From assembly GCF_008831285.2 (NCBI RefSeq), contig NC_045149.1:1242001-1306000 (forward strand): a DNA stretch of 64,000 nt. Reading direction: 5' to 3'. A model generated the notes under the pieces. That model did no database searches. It saw only the letters and a program-made list of their open reading frames with translations, and was not told where the DNA came from. This document shows, in pieces, positions 22,091 through 34,732 of the stretch (within the stretch, counting starts at the first letter, position 1; each line of letters begins with the position of its first letter). Both the position numbers and the translations under genes were made by a program. The stretch comes from Nymphaea colorata (taxonomy: Eukaryota; Streptophyta; Magnoliopsida; Nymphaeales; Nymphaeaceae).

Positions 22091-24031
22091 TCAACTCTCT
22101 GTGCAGATTAATGATTCTACATTTTCAAGAGTAGTTGAGCATCGATAATCATTAAGAATTATTTCTGCTATACTGAATGCAGATTCTGAAGCAACTGTAG
22201 ATACATGAATGACTAATACATCTCGAGCCATCTTTGCTACAATTTTATATTTACTTTCATTTGTTTTCCGCCAAGATAATATGTTGAAGTCTGCATTATG
22301 TGCAATTTCTTCCATTGGATCAATCAAATATTTGTCTAGATCTGTGTGAGCCACTACAAGAGATACAAAGCTGAAGTATGCTTTGAACCCACATCTAACC
22401 ACACTTCTATACTCTTCCATTGCAATCATGGTACTAGTGTATGCATTGTCCATTTGCATATTACTTGTGCCACTCTCATCATGTATGTTTTTGTATTCAA
22501 TATACAATTTATGAAGGATGTTCTCTACAACTTCATATTTTACCATTGCATCTGGTTTATCCAAATCATCAAGCAAATACTTCAAGTATGACAACTTGAA
22601 CCTAAGATCCAAAACAACTACAATTGCAAAGAGAATATTGTAGCTCTTGAAGTATTTGTCAAATTTTTCTTGCATTTTGCAAATCAATGCCCTTTATGTG
22701 TTCATTTGATGTTCCACGATGCCTATGCAAATGATGATAAATTGATAAAACTTCTTTAAAAATAAAATTAGATATTATGTGCTTAAAGGTAGAGAATAGA
22801 TTTATTGCATCATAGAATACCTTTAAGAAATGACATAAATAAGATGCTTGAGACCACTCATCATCAGAAGGCAAACATGCATAACTAGGATCACACGATG
22901 CCAAATGTTGAAAGACATATTTGAATAACGATGTATCTCTCAACATTATAAATGTAGAATTCCATCGAGTAGGAACTTCATAGATTAAACTTTTTTTCTC
23001 ATCCAAACCCATTGCCTTTACACATTGCTTGAATGTATGTAGTCGTTTTGGTGATCCCCTTACATATTTGACACTGTCTTGAATTTTTGAAATTGTATCA
23101 ACCATATCATTCATGTCATCTTGAACCATGAGATTTATAATATGTGCACTACAACGAATATGAAAGTATTCCCCTCTCAATGGAAATGAAATATTGTTTC
23201 TTCTTTCTAAGGTCCTTCTTATTAAATTAATTCCACTAACATTTGTTGAACAATTATCAATAGTAATAGAAAACAACTTCAATTGAATTTCGCACTTAGT
23301 AGTAATGCACTATGATAGCATGTGACTTATACAAATTGTATTATATGGTGGAGGCACATATATAAAATTAAGTATATGAGAGTGCAATTTCCAATCTGTA
23401 TCAATATATTGGGCTGTCAAGCATAGGTATCCTAATGTCTATTGTGAGGACCACATATCAAATGTCAACGAAACCTACTGCACATGGTTATTTAAAACTC
23501 CTTGATATATCACTTTTTTTTAGTCTAAAACATTGACTGAGCCTCTTGTGTAAGTGTTTTTCTAGAAAATAGAACAAATCTTAAATTGCAAGCCTTTAGA
23601 AGATCATTGTGATATTCATATTCTGCAAAACTAAAAGGAAGTTCATGCATTATTGTACACTTAGCCATACATTTTCTTATGGCCTCCATATCAAATTTAT
23701 GTAGACATAAAGAAGTGACACCAGATTCACTAACTCTAACTGACAAACTTCGTTGCTTTCAGTGAGCAATCAGTCTTTTGGCACATGTATCTCTATGTCG
23801 TTTTAAGTGGTTTGTACCACTAAAACTATGTCCACCTAATCGTTCTCCACAATGGTTGCATTTTGCAAAGTTGTTTCCCCTATATTGTACTAATATGAAG
23901 TCATTCCATACAATTGAAGTTCTTTTCCTCTTGGATTCAACTTCCTTTTTAGTAGATGAAAAATATCAATTTTTCTCCATATCTGTCAATGCCATTAGAT
24001 GATATTCTTCACTCCCAACGCTAGAAGACAT
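22091..24031 (-). pseudogene. hAT-superfamily transposase with BED zinc finger, broken
   Basis: Starting from a minus-strand ATG at 24031, a BED finger is visible (CNHCGERLGGHSFSGTNHLK then RHRDTC, about 23775-23870). The frame at 23525-23746 follows (ELPFSFAEYEYHNDLLKACN). The RNase H-like core lies in 22659-23282 (SITIDNCSTNVSGI, CSAHIINLMVQDDM, RWNSTFIML). The C-terminal dimerisation region is in 22091-22687 (FNILSWRKTNESKYKIVAKM, ARDVLVIHVSTVASESAFS, ESLICTES). In-frame stops occur shortly after the start and after the BED finger, with a break between 23282 and 23525 and a frame change near 22670. Known role of the family: cut-and-paste transposition with 8 bp target duplications. The element ends were not identified. 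Confidence 0.92.
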
Positions 24032-24391
24032 AACTTACTATTTGAATGGAACTCAAACAACCTAAACACATGAAATGATTCAACAATTGAGCTAAAGAAA
24101 AGGCTAACAAGATTCATATGACATATGGTAAGAAAGAAATGAAGTAAATTCTATAAACAATAATAAATGCCTGTCTAAGAATATCAAGTTTACATATATA
24201 TTAAGATGACAACTTTTTTAGCTAAACTTACAAAAATTATATAAATGAACAAGTGGTGAACATATCTACAACATTTGCACAGTGTCCGGAAAAGTGAAGG
24301 ATGATGCTTTAAGGCCATCAGAGGGAGAGTTAAAAAAATCCTGAAAACAAAGTAAGCTAGAGCCCTAAAGCACAGAACACATGCATCGGCA

Positions 24392-24394
<3 letters not shown>

Positions 24395-24429
<35 letters not shown>
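24395..24429. repeat. (TA)n microsatellite
   Basis: About 17 TA units. Confidence 0.97.
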
Positions 24430-24431
<2 letters not shown>

Positions 24432-24479
24432 CTTGTAAACCTTGTAGCAAGTTAAAAATATATACATATTTAGAATCAA

Positions 24480-24691
24480 ACTGGGACTAAATAATATTGA
24501 GCAACATCGTCGCTAACCTGGCGATTCCTTAATTTCAGTCCAAAAGGTTTTCTCCAAGAAAGTTTAACTGTTCGTTTGTCTTTACACCTAAAGAATGTTG
24601 TACCAACAATATATAGCAGAAGACAACCAGCAACAACTCCTGTTGAAATTTCAACAGCCAGCAGCCATTTTGATGATTTTTTCTTCATCAC
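24480..24691 (-). pseudogene. LRR receptor-like kinase transmembrane exon, isolated
   Basis: The minus frame encodes KKKSSKWLLAVEISTGVVAG then CLLLYIVGTTFFRC, followed by a basic juxtamembrane part (CKDKRTVKLSWRKPFGLKL). The order SSKWLL-EI-TG-V, hydrophobic helix, RC-x-K, W+K closely resembles the transmembrane/juxtamembrane exon of Arabidopsis At1g63430-type LRR receptor-like kinases (from memory of that family). No kinase or LRR exons were found nearby; the left side is a hAT element. Either a gene has been split by insertions with distant exons, or this is a captured or orphan exon. Confidence 0.5.
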
Positions 24692-24699
24692 TTGGTCCT

Positions 24700-26046
24700 A
24701 TATTCTCATGACTACCTCAAAATGTCAGGCCCTGTTTAAGTGCAAAATTGCAATTTCATCACAAACAATAAAAATTAAGAAAATGAAAGTTTCTGATGCT
24801 TCTAAAAAAATTATAAAGTTGGATGCTGCCTTAAACTTCATCAAGAAAAGCTACAAAAAAAAGTGTTGAAGATGCTTCACAACATAAATAAAAGTGGTTA
24901 CAAAAAAATGCAAATGACACTAAAAACGTCCAAATAAATGAAGCCTAAAACATTCAAATGACAGTAAAAAACATTTTTTCCTGAAAAAAAAACAAAAAAA
25001 TGAAAAAATAATGCAAGTGGTTAGACATCCATTTACCACTTGCCAAAATAAACCGAGCACGCACAATAGCATGAAATGAAGCAAGGACAAAGCAAGATGA
25101 AACCATGTGATGCACAATGATTAGTTCAAACATTTAGACTACTGGAATCCGTTGCAAGTGGTTAGACGTCCAACCACCATCAGTCTGGACTTTGCTAAAC
25201 AGAATCCTGGATTTAGGCATTTTTTTTCAGGATTCCAACATTTTTTTCCATTTCCCATGCCAACAATTCTTATAAGACACCATTCATGCAAACCTTCATT
25301 CTAGCAGATAAGCTCAAAGATCACGTCAAATGAACATCCAAGTATATTTTCCAGGTTCAATAGAATCATATATCATGTCAAATGAACATGTTCACTACAC
25401 AAAATGCCATATGAGAAGAAAAAAAACTAATAGATATCACTTTCCTCTTGTTTCTTGTAACAGCAAGGGAAGAATATGTACTTGTGCCCTCAATGGAAAG
25501 AAATTACAAAAAGGAACAAATTTGGGGAGAACAAGTCAAGCAATAATGGTTTCACCCTTGCACCCCCTTTCCTTCGTGAAAATTGAAAAAGGAGCCGTAG
25601 AACCTATCAGGAGAACAAAAAGGGAAAACAGACTGAGAATGAGTAAAGCCGTAGAAGTAAGCATCCAAGCCCCAAAAGTAACAGATCGGCAATCTTAATA
25701 GCAACCAACTTCACATCATGCACTAAGAAAGCAACAAAAAAATTAAATCCAAGAAATGAACATAACCGTTTCACAACATTAGCATTAAGAAGTAATCAAA
25801 CTAGTGAAAGAAACATCTAAAAAACACTGGAAAGGGAAAAATGAGTGTCGACTGTGACGCACCAGCAGTGAGACAATGGTGACGGTGCAGACCAGTAGTG
25901 CAGCGACAGCAACGGTGTCGGCGGTGATGGTGGTCGGTGGATTGCACATGCACAACAGCTCTGCTCTCTCCCTTTCAAATGAAAAGGGAAAGACTCAAGA
26001 CTGTCAAAGCCTCAAGGGACGAAGGTTATTTCGACCTAACACCTAA
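24700..26046. other. Intergenic, nothing recognised
   Basis: A-rich sequence, with a GTGACGGTG/GGTGG-rich stretch at about 25850-25950. The frame at 25330-25698 is basic and low-complexity, without a domain. Confidence 0.45.
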
Positions 26047-26200
26047 CAGGCCCCAACTTATAACCTGGACCCGGCCTGTTTTAATGTCAGGCTGGGCCAG
26101 GCGCAACAGGCTAAAGCCCGACAATGGCAAATCAATACCAGGACCCGGGCCCGTTCCGGGCCGGGTACCCGCCGATGACCTGGTCCAGCACCCAGGCCTA
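26047..26200. mobile_element. GC-rich hAT-like MITE, probable second copy or fragment
   Basis: The reverse complement of the right end starts TAGGCCTGGGTGCTGG, matching the TAGGCCTGGGCA end of the MITE at 1270-1553. The interior has the same CCGGGCCCG-type composition. The left end is degenerate (AACAGGCCCCAAC) and no 8 bp target repeat was seen. Confidence 0.5.
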
Positions 26201-27930
26201 CTTCCAATGTTACCAAAAGCTTGAATTCTTGTATTGATTATAAAATATAAAATATCACCACAATAAAAAACACATCTAACTCGCATTAATAATCTAAATC
26301 ATTCAAATGTTGGGTTGTGTTTATAAATATTTCTATTTTTCAATTAACAAGTGATAGCCTCTTCTAAAATTTGCATAGAATCATAATATCCACCAAAAAA
26401 CATACAATATCTTGCATATATTTTGAAAGTTTTGAGATTGTCTGTTTAAACTTTTTAATATGCAATATGTTAAGATGAAATGAGACACATATTTACAACT
26501 TGGTACTGAGTCCTGCCATATGAATCCTTGACCATCCCTACTACTCTATCCACGCCATCTTTTCTTAGGAAACCCACCTATCCTGCACAGAAAAGATTAT
26601 ATCTGGGTCCCAAGTCCACTTCTTCCACCTGATACCTATTTCAATCCAAGTGCGAATAGCCTCTCTTGTTTCATCATATCACTCCTAGTTTCATGAAGTA
26701 ATCTGTGCAGGTCACAGTTTCATTCAAGAACAAAACATTTTCTTTTAGTGTTTCTATGGATCAAATGTGCAAAGTTAGTCGCTTTTAGCTCACATTTTTG
26801 TATGATAAATTAGTGCTTCATAAATATGGTAACATGTTGACATTATAATTTATAATACCTTTCACAAGAATTACCTATTCTAATTTTTATTTCTGACCTA
26901 AGTGGATATTACGAACAGGTATGATAGGTACGTCAACCAAAAAATCAAATTTTTTCATGATCTGATATATTTAAGAGACTTTATTTTTTACTAATTTCAC
27001 TAAGAATAAAATTGTGAAATTTAAGTCACTAAATTATAATTCATGCTTACAAGTTTTTAAGACAAACCTTTTCCCACATCGATCATATTTTATAAACTCA
27101 GGCAAATGCTCGACCTGTCCATGGATTAATGGACCACGTTGAGCACCCCTCAATCCAGGTGTTTATGTTCCTGTTTTAATCTTCCATCATCACCCACATG
27201 TATCATTTGTTGTTACTTCATCAATAAAATAAAATAAACCAATGCTACCTTGCACCAAGATGCAATCCACGAACGAGGCGTTCCTAGATTGCTTTTTCTA
27301 ATAAAAATATCATTGCACCACGGTGAGGCAAATGAAGCACCCGCTTCAGGCTTAGTGCGCCTCCCCTAGAGGCATTTTTATCGAACACACCTAGAGGCAT
27401 ACACCCCTATAACAATGAAGTCTTTCTAAATGTGACAGAAATTTGCATCTAAATCTTGTCCATTAAAAGGAGAAATTCTTGGATGATGGCTTATGGAATT
27501 AGTTGAGGCCATGGAAGAAAGATGATCTCTAATTTATGCAGATTGAAGGATGCTGCTTGATTTTCTCAATTTCAAACTTTGGATGAAGTGCTAACATCTT
27601 TAAGCTTGACTCATGATGATAGAGTTTGTCCTCCTAGAAATATTGCCTGTATATCCAAGAATGAGGGCTGGAGAAAATGCTTTCGAGCAATGATGGATGG
27701 TAGAAGTGGATTGAAGAGGGACTTGCTGTTTGTAAGTGGATCTATGTATCTGTTTTCTATGAAAATGTTTTAAAACCTAGTGACTCAGGACTCTACTCAC
27801 AATAAGATAGATGACCTTTATTGCGTTTAAGAAACACCAATGAAAGCTTTCAATGGGAAACAAGCCATGACACTAAAAGCACCAGAAAAAATGTGGACAC
27901 TGATTCCTTCTAGTCTCAAATTTTCAGAAT
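26201..27930. other. Intergenic, nothing recognised
   Basis: AT-rich. A short GC-richer repeat-like patch at about 27265-27410 (GCGCCTCCCCTAGAGGC) may be a degraded repeat. Confidence 0.45.
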
Positions 27931-28345
27931 GCCATAAATAGGGAATTTTTACGGCGCCACTGAAAGGTTTTTAGTGATGCTTATTTTAGGCCATAGTTGT
28001 CATATTCATGGTGCTGAAAGGGTGCCATTGAAAGGTTTTTAGTTACACCTGGTCCATTCTCATGGGTGCACAAGTTGTCATTATGGGACTACTAGTAGCA
28101 TTCTTAAAAGGCCCATGTTGGTTTACCATGGCATGGAACAAGTGCCACTAAATAGTTTTCTATGACATTAAAAAATCTTTTCTATGGCTTGTTAGGAGTG
28201 TCACTAAAGTTGTTTTCATGGAAAATAGAAACTGCCATTGTCTATTGTTAGCAACACTTACTTCATATGTCAGTGTCAACATTTTATGGCAATCTAGAAA
28301 CACCACTAAAGGCCCCTATGGTAAGTTACAAATGTCCGTAGTAGC
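27931..28345. repeat. Degenerate repeat block, probable non-autonomous transposon
   Basis: The motif GCCACTGAAAGGTTTTTAGT and variants (GCCATTGAAAGG, GCCACTAAATAG, GTCACTAAAG, CCACTAAAGG) recur every 50-100 bp. This resembles the subterminal repeats of a CACTA or Mutator-like element. No termini were fixed. Confidence 0.4.
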
Positions 28346-29396
28346 ACTCAAACTATTATTATGATAAAAGAATCTAAAAGCATGAAAAGTGATAATTTTC
28401 CCTTGTAATATAAAAATTATTCTCATCAAAATAAAATTTTGGTACATCCAAGTGTATAATATAATACGAAATCATATACACATGTACAAATTCATACAAA
28501 TCCTTATACCATAATTTTCCAAATCTGTATTCTTTTTAGTCCTACACAGAGTTCTTTGGTTGAACAGCTAATCAACCAACCCTTTGCTATTTAATGCCAT
28601 CCTTGTGATGTTGTGGTCACTTTCAGTCTCACTTAGTTTCTCAGCTTCCCATTCTTTGGCTGAGGATCAAGCAACATATATCCTAGTGTATAAATGCTTC
28701 CAGATTGTATGCTTGGTGAAAATTGTATAGTTGTAGACATACATCCAGGTTGTGTAGTTGATGTGATGACACTTGAATGGACTGCTTTGATATTGATGGT
28801 AATTGGAATGGCTTTAACAGCAAAGGCTGTACTTGCAATGGCAGCATCAGATATGCTTGTCCATTAAAATCACATAGTGTTGGAATCTCATACCACACTT
28901 ATCACACATGGTCTAGAAAGTGGGGTACTCCATGTTTGGAGTCTCTATCAGTTTCTTTCTCCTACGCGATATGTCAATGTCCACTACTTGATTTGGTGAC
29001 TCAGTTTAATGCACAAACTTTTTGTTTATCTGTCGAGTGCTAGAAATATTTGCCTGCACTTCTTGCTTGGCTGTTCTTTCGGATTATACAATTTCGCGAA
29101 TGCAATCAAATTAGTAGCATACCTTCCCTCTTTCTCATTGTCTTCAAACAATAGAACTAGTTCCTTTTGGAAGAATAAAACCAAAACCTTAAAGCAACTT
29201 TGAAGTAAGGCATTAGGGATGAAGACATCTTTATTTGCTGATGCATGCTAGAAAGGTAAAAAACTAAAACTTAAGATCAGTTAAAAAGTTAAAAAGTTAG
29301 ACAATTCTTGATGTACTTTGGCTAAATGGGGTTTGCCAAGACCATTTCCTTCTACAGAAAGAACACGTTCAAGTCTCCTTACAATATTCCGACTGT
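28346..29396. other. Intergenic, nothing recognised
   Basis: Overlapping frames on opposite strands at 28683-29043 show no family signature. Confidence 0.4.
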
Positions 29397-30159
29397 CACT
29401 ACAAAAAAACAATTTATTACTGACAGTAACAAACTGTCAGTAAAAGTTTTCAAGCCGTCGATGATAGTTTCACTGACAGTCAAAGCAAAGCATCAGAGTA
29501 AACAGCATTGCTGATACATACACTGACAAGTATGCTTGACAATCAGCAAAATTCAACTTTTATTGATGGATGATGCCATCAGTAAATCGTTCACCTTCAC
29601 CGACGACATCGCAAGCCGTTAGTGAAAATCCACTATTTATTGATGGAAAAGTCTGTCAGTAAAAATGTGATCTTTACTGACAACATACGTTACCATTAGT
29701 TAATATATATCCATTATTTATACCAAGTAAATCCCATCGCTAATGGTATGATACACTGATAGTTTCTTTCTTCTCGTCACTTAAGTTTAGATTAATTTTT
29801 TTAATAATACATTATATTTCATTGAACCCAAATAATGAGAATACATAAATACATCATACAATAACATCCCGTTGAACCCAAATACTGAGAATACAAAAAT
29901 GAATCATATGACAACAATAACAATATTGTCCATCTTACAAAGCAAAGTTCTATTACATTAATTTTTAGTTACCATCCATCTTACATATTAAGAATTTAAG
30001 ATAGTATAAGTACATGACATTTAATGCAGCACATTTTGTAGATTAATGAAAACTTCAGCTTTGCACACATCAATGAGGGAAATCAGAAGGTGTGGGCAAA
30101 CCTACATAAAAGAAGTAAAAGTTATAAAAAAAATGAAGAAAACAATTGAGTATACAATA

Positions 30160-30600
30160 TATTTGAAAATTAACTGAATGATCTCACACAATAAACCATG
30201 ATTTGATTAATACGATCTTCCAGCATATCCACCCTTACACGTTTTGCCTCCAACTTAGGGACCCTAGCATAGGTAGCCTCAACCTCAGGTACTCTAGCAC
30301 AGGTTTCTTTGAGCCAATCATATCCTGCATATTTATTCTCTAACACAATAAGTTTTACTTGTATAAACTTGCTCTTTTAATATTGCATTTTGTGCTTTAA
30401 GCTGACTCTTGCTTGTGCTTCTTGTAGAAAACTATGAAGGTTTCACACCTAATATTCCCATTGTGCGTATCCGACTATGGCTATCATCTCCCATCATCTA
30501 GAATAAGACATGACTGCTGCCAAGTGAATCAGATGATCCCTCGGGTAAAGTAGCTATCATTTCCTTTAGCTTTTCCTAATGCATTTACATACATACAAGA
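30160..30600 (-). pseudogene. CACTA second gene (TNPA-like coiled-coil protein), fragment
   Basis: The minus strand reads LKEMIATLPEGSSDSLGSSH, then SHSRIRTMGILGVKPS, then a heptad-rich end (LKAQNAILKEQV; RVPEVEATYARVPKLEAKRV). This fits the C-terminal part of plant En/Spm-type TNPA/Ptta proteins, which bind subterminal repeats. Stops and frameshifts are present. Assignment rests on pattern and on position downstream of the TNP2-like gene. Confidence 0.5.
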
Positions 30601-31449
30601 TTAGTAAACAATAATATATTTACTCTTGCATGAAAAACAATTAGATGCAACAATTTACTATAAAACTAATGGTTTCAGGTTAGAGTAGTTTTCATTAGTG
30701 CTACTTCAAGTAGGAATAAAAACTTTAGTCCGTGAAAGCTTAGTGGTTGGTAATTCCAAAAAATTTACTTTAAATGAATAAGGTAATTCCAACTATGTGT
30801 GAAATATCAATGGTGTGCTTTCTGCGTCATGTGGCAGTGTTTCAAAGTATGTTGTCAAGAATTACACTTCTCTACCAGTTGGCTGTATGAGTGTGTTTAC
30901 ACATAGATTATGTTTATGCCCATGTCTCAAAGTTGCAGTGGCAAGAGCTCAAGTCAATCCCTGGGTGTGTCTTGGTGAAGGTACTACAAACAATTGAATA
31001 TATGTTAAACAAAATAAGTGAATATACGTAGGAATTAAATCAGTGAATATAAACTGTGAATGAAATTATTGATGAACAATGTTACTTGAATAAGCTTCAT
31101 CCCACATATCAATGTCCATGCTCTCATAGATTGATGTATATACTGCTGCAAGGAAGTCATCTAACAAAAGAACATATTTTCACATTATATTGGATGTAAA
31201 CTAAGTACATCATACCAACCATCTACGTGACATCATTTATTAATTTTAAAGGTCACAAAAAATATATAATAAGTTAAACAAATATCTATCATGTCGATGC
31301 ATATCAACCACCTGTGGGAGATTAATTAATGATGATGCCGTGTACATCCTTTCGAACCCAAGTTACAATATCATTTACATATCAACATCAGCAACTACCA
31401 TGTTTTGCAAGTCCAAATCGATATTACAATTATTATTACTGCCTACTAC

Positions 31450-34400
31450 TACTTTTCCTAAAACGTCATACATGTTTTTAGGTCTTGTTTTTAATGACAA
31501 TATGCCAATCACTTTCTATTAGGTCCTCTACGTAAAAAACTTGTTGAGATTATGATGACAAAATGAAAAGTTCATCTTTCATACATTGGAAGTTGATGCA
31601 TGTGAATCCAAATTTGTCTTGTTTAATGCCACACCCATATAAATCAAGTACATTGTACCATTCACATTTGAACAGCACAAACTTTCGGGTCATTGTATAA
31701 ATGACCTCTATAATGCTAGTGACAAATCCATAATATGCAACTTCACCAATCATAAGATTCCTATCCCTTGAACTCGAGAAACTAGAAGTTTGTGCAAGTA
31801 CTAGTACTCCACTATTTTGATACTTCATGTTCATTTCTTTGTCCCTAGTATGAAATCTAAACTCATTAAATATAAAACCCTTGTATTTCAATGCAATTTT
31901 TCTTCAAAATTGAGACAGCCACGCAATATCTTCTAGTATAAGTTGACTTTGATGATCATGTTGTCGACAACTCTATTATATAAAAAATGTCATTATTAGA
32001 TGTAGTAGACTAATTAGTGTATTTCAATGGTACTAACACATATGTGATTTTGAAACCAATCTAGAAATGTTGCTTTATGATCATGTTCAATATCATGAGG
32101 CCTTTTCAAGCATTGACGTCTAACTGATATCAAGTGATGCTGACATAAATACATAGAGAGAACATGAAACATTTATGTCATAAATTAGTTAACATATGTA
32201 CATTCTAAAATGAATACTTACGCAAGGTATCATTCCACTACCTTATGATTCAATAATATGTACATATGTACTTCTTGATGGGTTAAGGTGTCCAAATTAT
32301 CACCTCCAATGCACCTAACAGACTACCTACTTGAGTCACACTAGATTCATCTTCAGAATTCAAGATAACATTTTTGTTGTTCTTTTCACCCTGTTGGATC
32401 ATGTCTCAATTCCGTAAAAATATGTTGAACAAAATGTCATACACTTGTATGATAAATATCCATATAAGATGGAACCTTTTGGTTGGCTCTTATTACGTAC
32501 ATAACTTTTCAGTTTCAATAAGTATCTACATTAAAGATGAATAAAAACATGTTTCTAAATATACAAGCACAACTAACAATTGTTAATTAGTGTACTTCTC
32601 AATAGAATAAATCCAACGATATTGCATAGGCCCGCCCAAACAAACCTCATTAGTTAAACAAATCGTCAAATGTATCATAATGTTATAAAATGATGGTCAG
32701 AATATCATTTCCAACTCACACAGTGTAATTACAATTTGTTCGTCCATTTTTTGCAACTCATTATTTGGCATAGACTTCAAATATATATTTCTAAGAAACT
32801 CACATAATTTAATTATTGCAAGACTGGCTTTTTGTGGTAATGACCTACATACGGCCAATGGTATAGATGTTAGAGAAACACATGACAATCATGACTCGTG
32901 AGGTTTGATATTTTGTGCCCTCTTAGTTGTATCTTTCCTGTGATGTTTGATGAGTGACCATTTGAACCTTTCACATTCTTCAATACCTTGTAGAACAATT
33001 TTTTTTTCTACCTTGCACATGTTATAATAAGCAGCTGGAAGTATCCACCTTTCTGAATTTTGCTATTGTGGTACATGAAGTGATGATATGATATTCATTT
33101 CTTTCAAGTCTAACTAAAAATTCAAATGATCTTTTGACTTATGTACCAATGAAGTTGTCACACATGTTCTTTTCAATTTGCATGACATCAAACTAGCATA
33201 TTATGCTTCCAATAAGACAATGTGGAAAATATACTATTTTTTTTTCAGTTGTGTGTAAACCTATAATCTCTATGCAGACAATCTCTCACTAGATCATTAG
33301 TCAATACTTTTTGTGACAGGAATTCACTCCTAGACATGAGAATTGGAGCCTATCTCATTTCCATAGTTCCATCAAATAAATGACAGTTTTTTCTACATTT
33401 ATAACTCATAAGCAACCAACAACAATATCCTATACAACACATTTTTTTATTGTGGTTTAATCTGCAACTAACAATATCCACCTAGCATATTGGACACACT
33501 AGCTTGCCTATAATACTCCATCTCGATAGATGAGCATATCTTGGAAAGTCATGTATAGTGCACTCAAATCAGCACATAGTTGAACGTGCTCCCTTCTATG
33601 AATATAGTATGTTTGTATCCCATCATTTCATAGTACTAATAATTCATCTACGAGTGATTGCAAACATACATCCATATCCAATGTATTGAGAATAGTTCAT
33701 CCAGGTATGAACAATGATAATATAGTACATGGTTGCTTCATACACATCTATGGTGGAAGATTATAGATGACTAACAAAATAGGCCAAATACTCTAGGTTG
33801 AGGCCATGGTTCTATATGTCGAAACCATCGCTTGCTAAACTAAGTCATACATTACGAGCATCTACTACAAAAGGTGAATGCATTTAATCAAAACATTTCC
33901 ATGCCAATCCATCTGGTGAGTGTCGCAAGACTCCATCATTAACGGGTTTCACAATGCCATGTCACCTGTCATGCAATGTTCAACATTAAGAACAATCTTT
34001 TCAATCGCTGAGTAATTGGTAAATAATGTAGAGTCTTCATCAGTGTCTTCCTTTTTTAGTATGATTGTCAGAATTTTTCTATCATGATACACCACATTTG
34101 TCGCACATATATTTTGAAGTGGACTAACTCTTGTATAACAGGCAGTTGTTTAATACAGTCTTCAGTAACTACACTCTAGTCGAAAAAGGTTCATGCAATA
34201 GAATAAATAACATACTGAAGCTTTTGTTGCTCCACCTACATAGAATCTTAAAATGAAACAAGTGGACTAAGAAACTCAATTTTGTACGTCTATTGGAGCA
34301 TGGATAAAGTTGCTTTTCTATGTCTCTACTCAGCCTTTCATACATGTTATTGTCTTCTCCTTCTTCAATAACATGGCTGATAGGCTATCCTGAAGTCGTT

Positions 34401-34732
34401 TCATCTCCATGCATGCCAAAAACATCATCAAGCATTTCTTGCATATCTTCAAAATGTACATCCAAGGGTTGGTTACCTTCTAGCATAGATGGCAAAACTG
34501 ATTCTCCAAGATAATGCCACCTATTATATGGATGAAGGAGTCCATGATAAATAATATGATCTAATGCATCAAGCACCTTCTGAGACTTAAAATTGTTGCA
34601 TTTGGCACATGGACATCTATTTTTTTAATTGACAATGACATTATTAGCACTTGAAAAATCAAAAAAATTGTCTACACCATTCAAATATTCTACACCATCC
34701 TTTCTCTTTGTGATTCAACTTCGATCTTCCAT
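31450..34732 (-). pseudogene. CACTA TNP2-like transposase, broken
   Basis: Starts at a minus ATG at 34732, followed by YLNGVDNFFDF and CPCAKCNNFKSQKVLDALDH (about 34560-34625; an in-frame stop precedes it), then the frame at 34385-34576 (YHGLLHPYNRWHYLGES). The Transposase_21 core is recognisable at about 33770-33920 (DGLAWKCFD, HSPFVVDARNV, LSLASDGFDI). DUF4218 lies at 32697-32888 (AIIKLCEFLRNIYLKS, QKMDEQIVITLCELEMIF). DUF4216 lies in 31550-31891 (IGEVAYYGFVTSIIEVIY, KFVLFKCEWYNV, KDKFGFTCINF-type block), continuing to QQVFYVEDLIESDWHIVI after a stop. Many stops and frame changes make it non-functional. Confidence 0.85.

Noticed and set aside
25330-25698. Frame of 122 codons as a gene
   Set aside because: Basic, low-information sequence with no domain, no splice support and no conserved motif visible.
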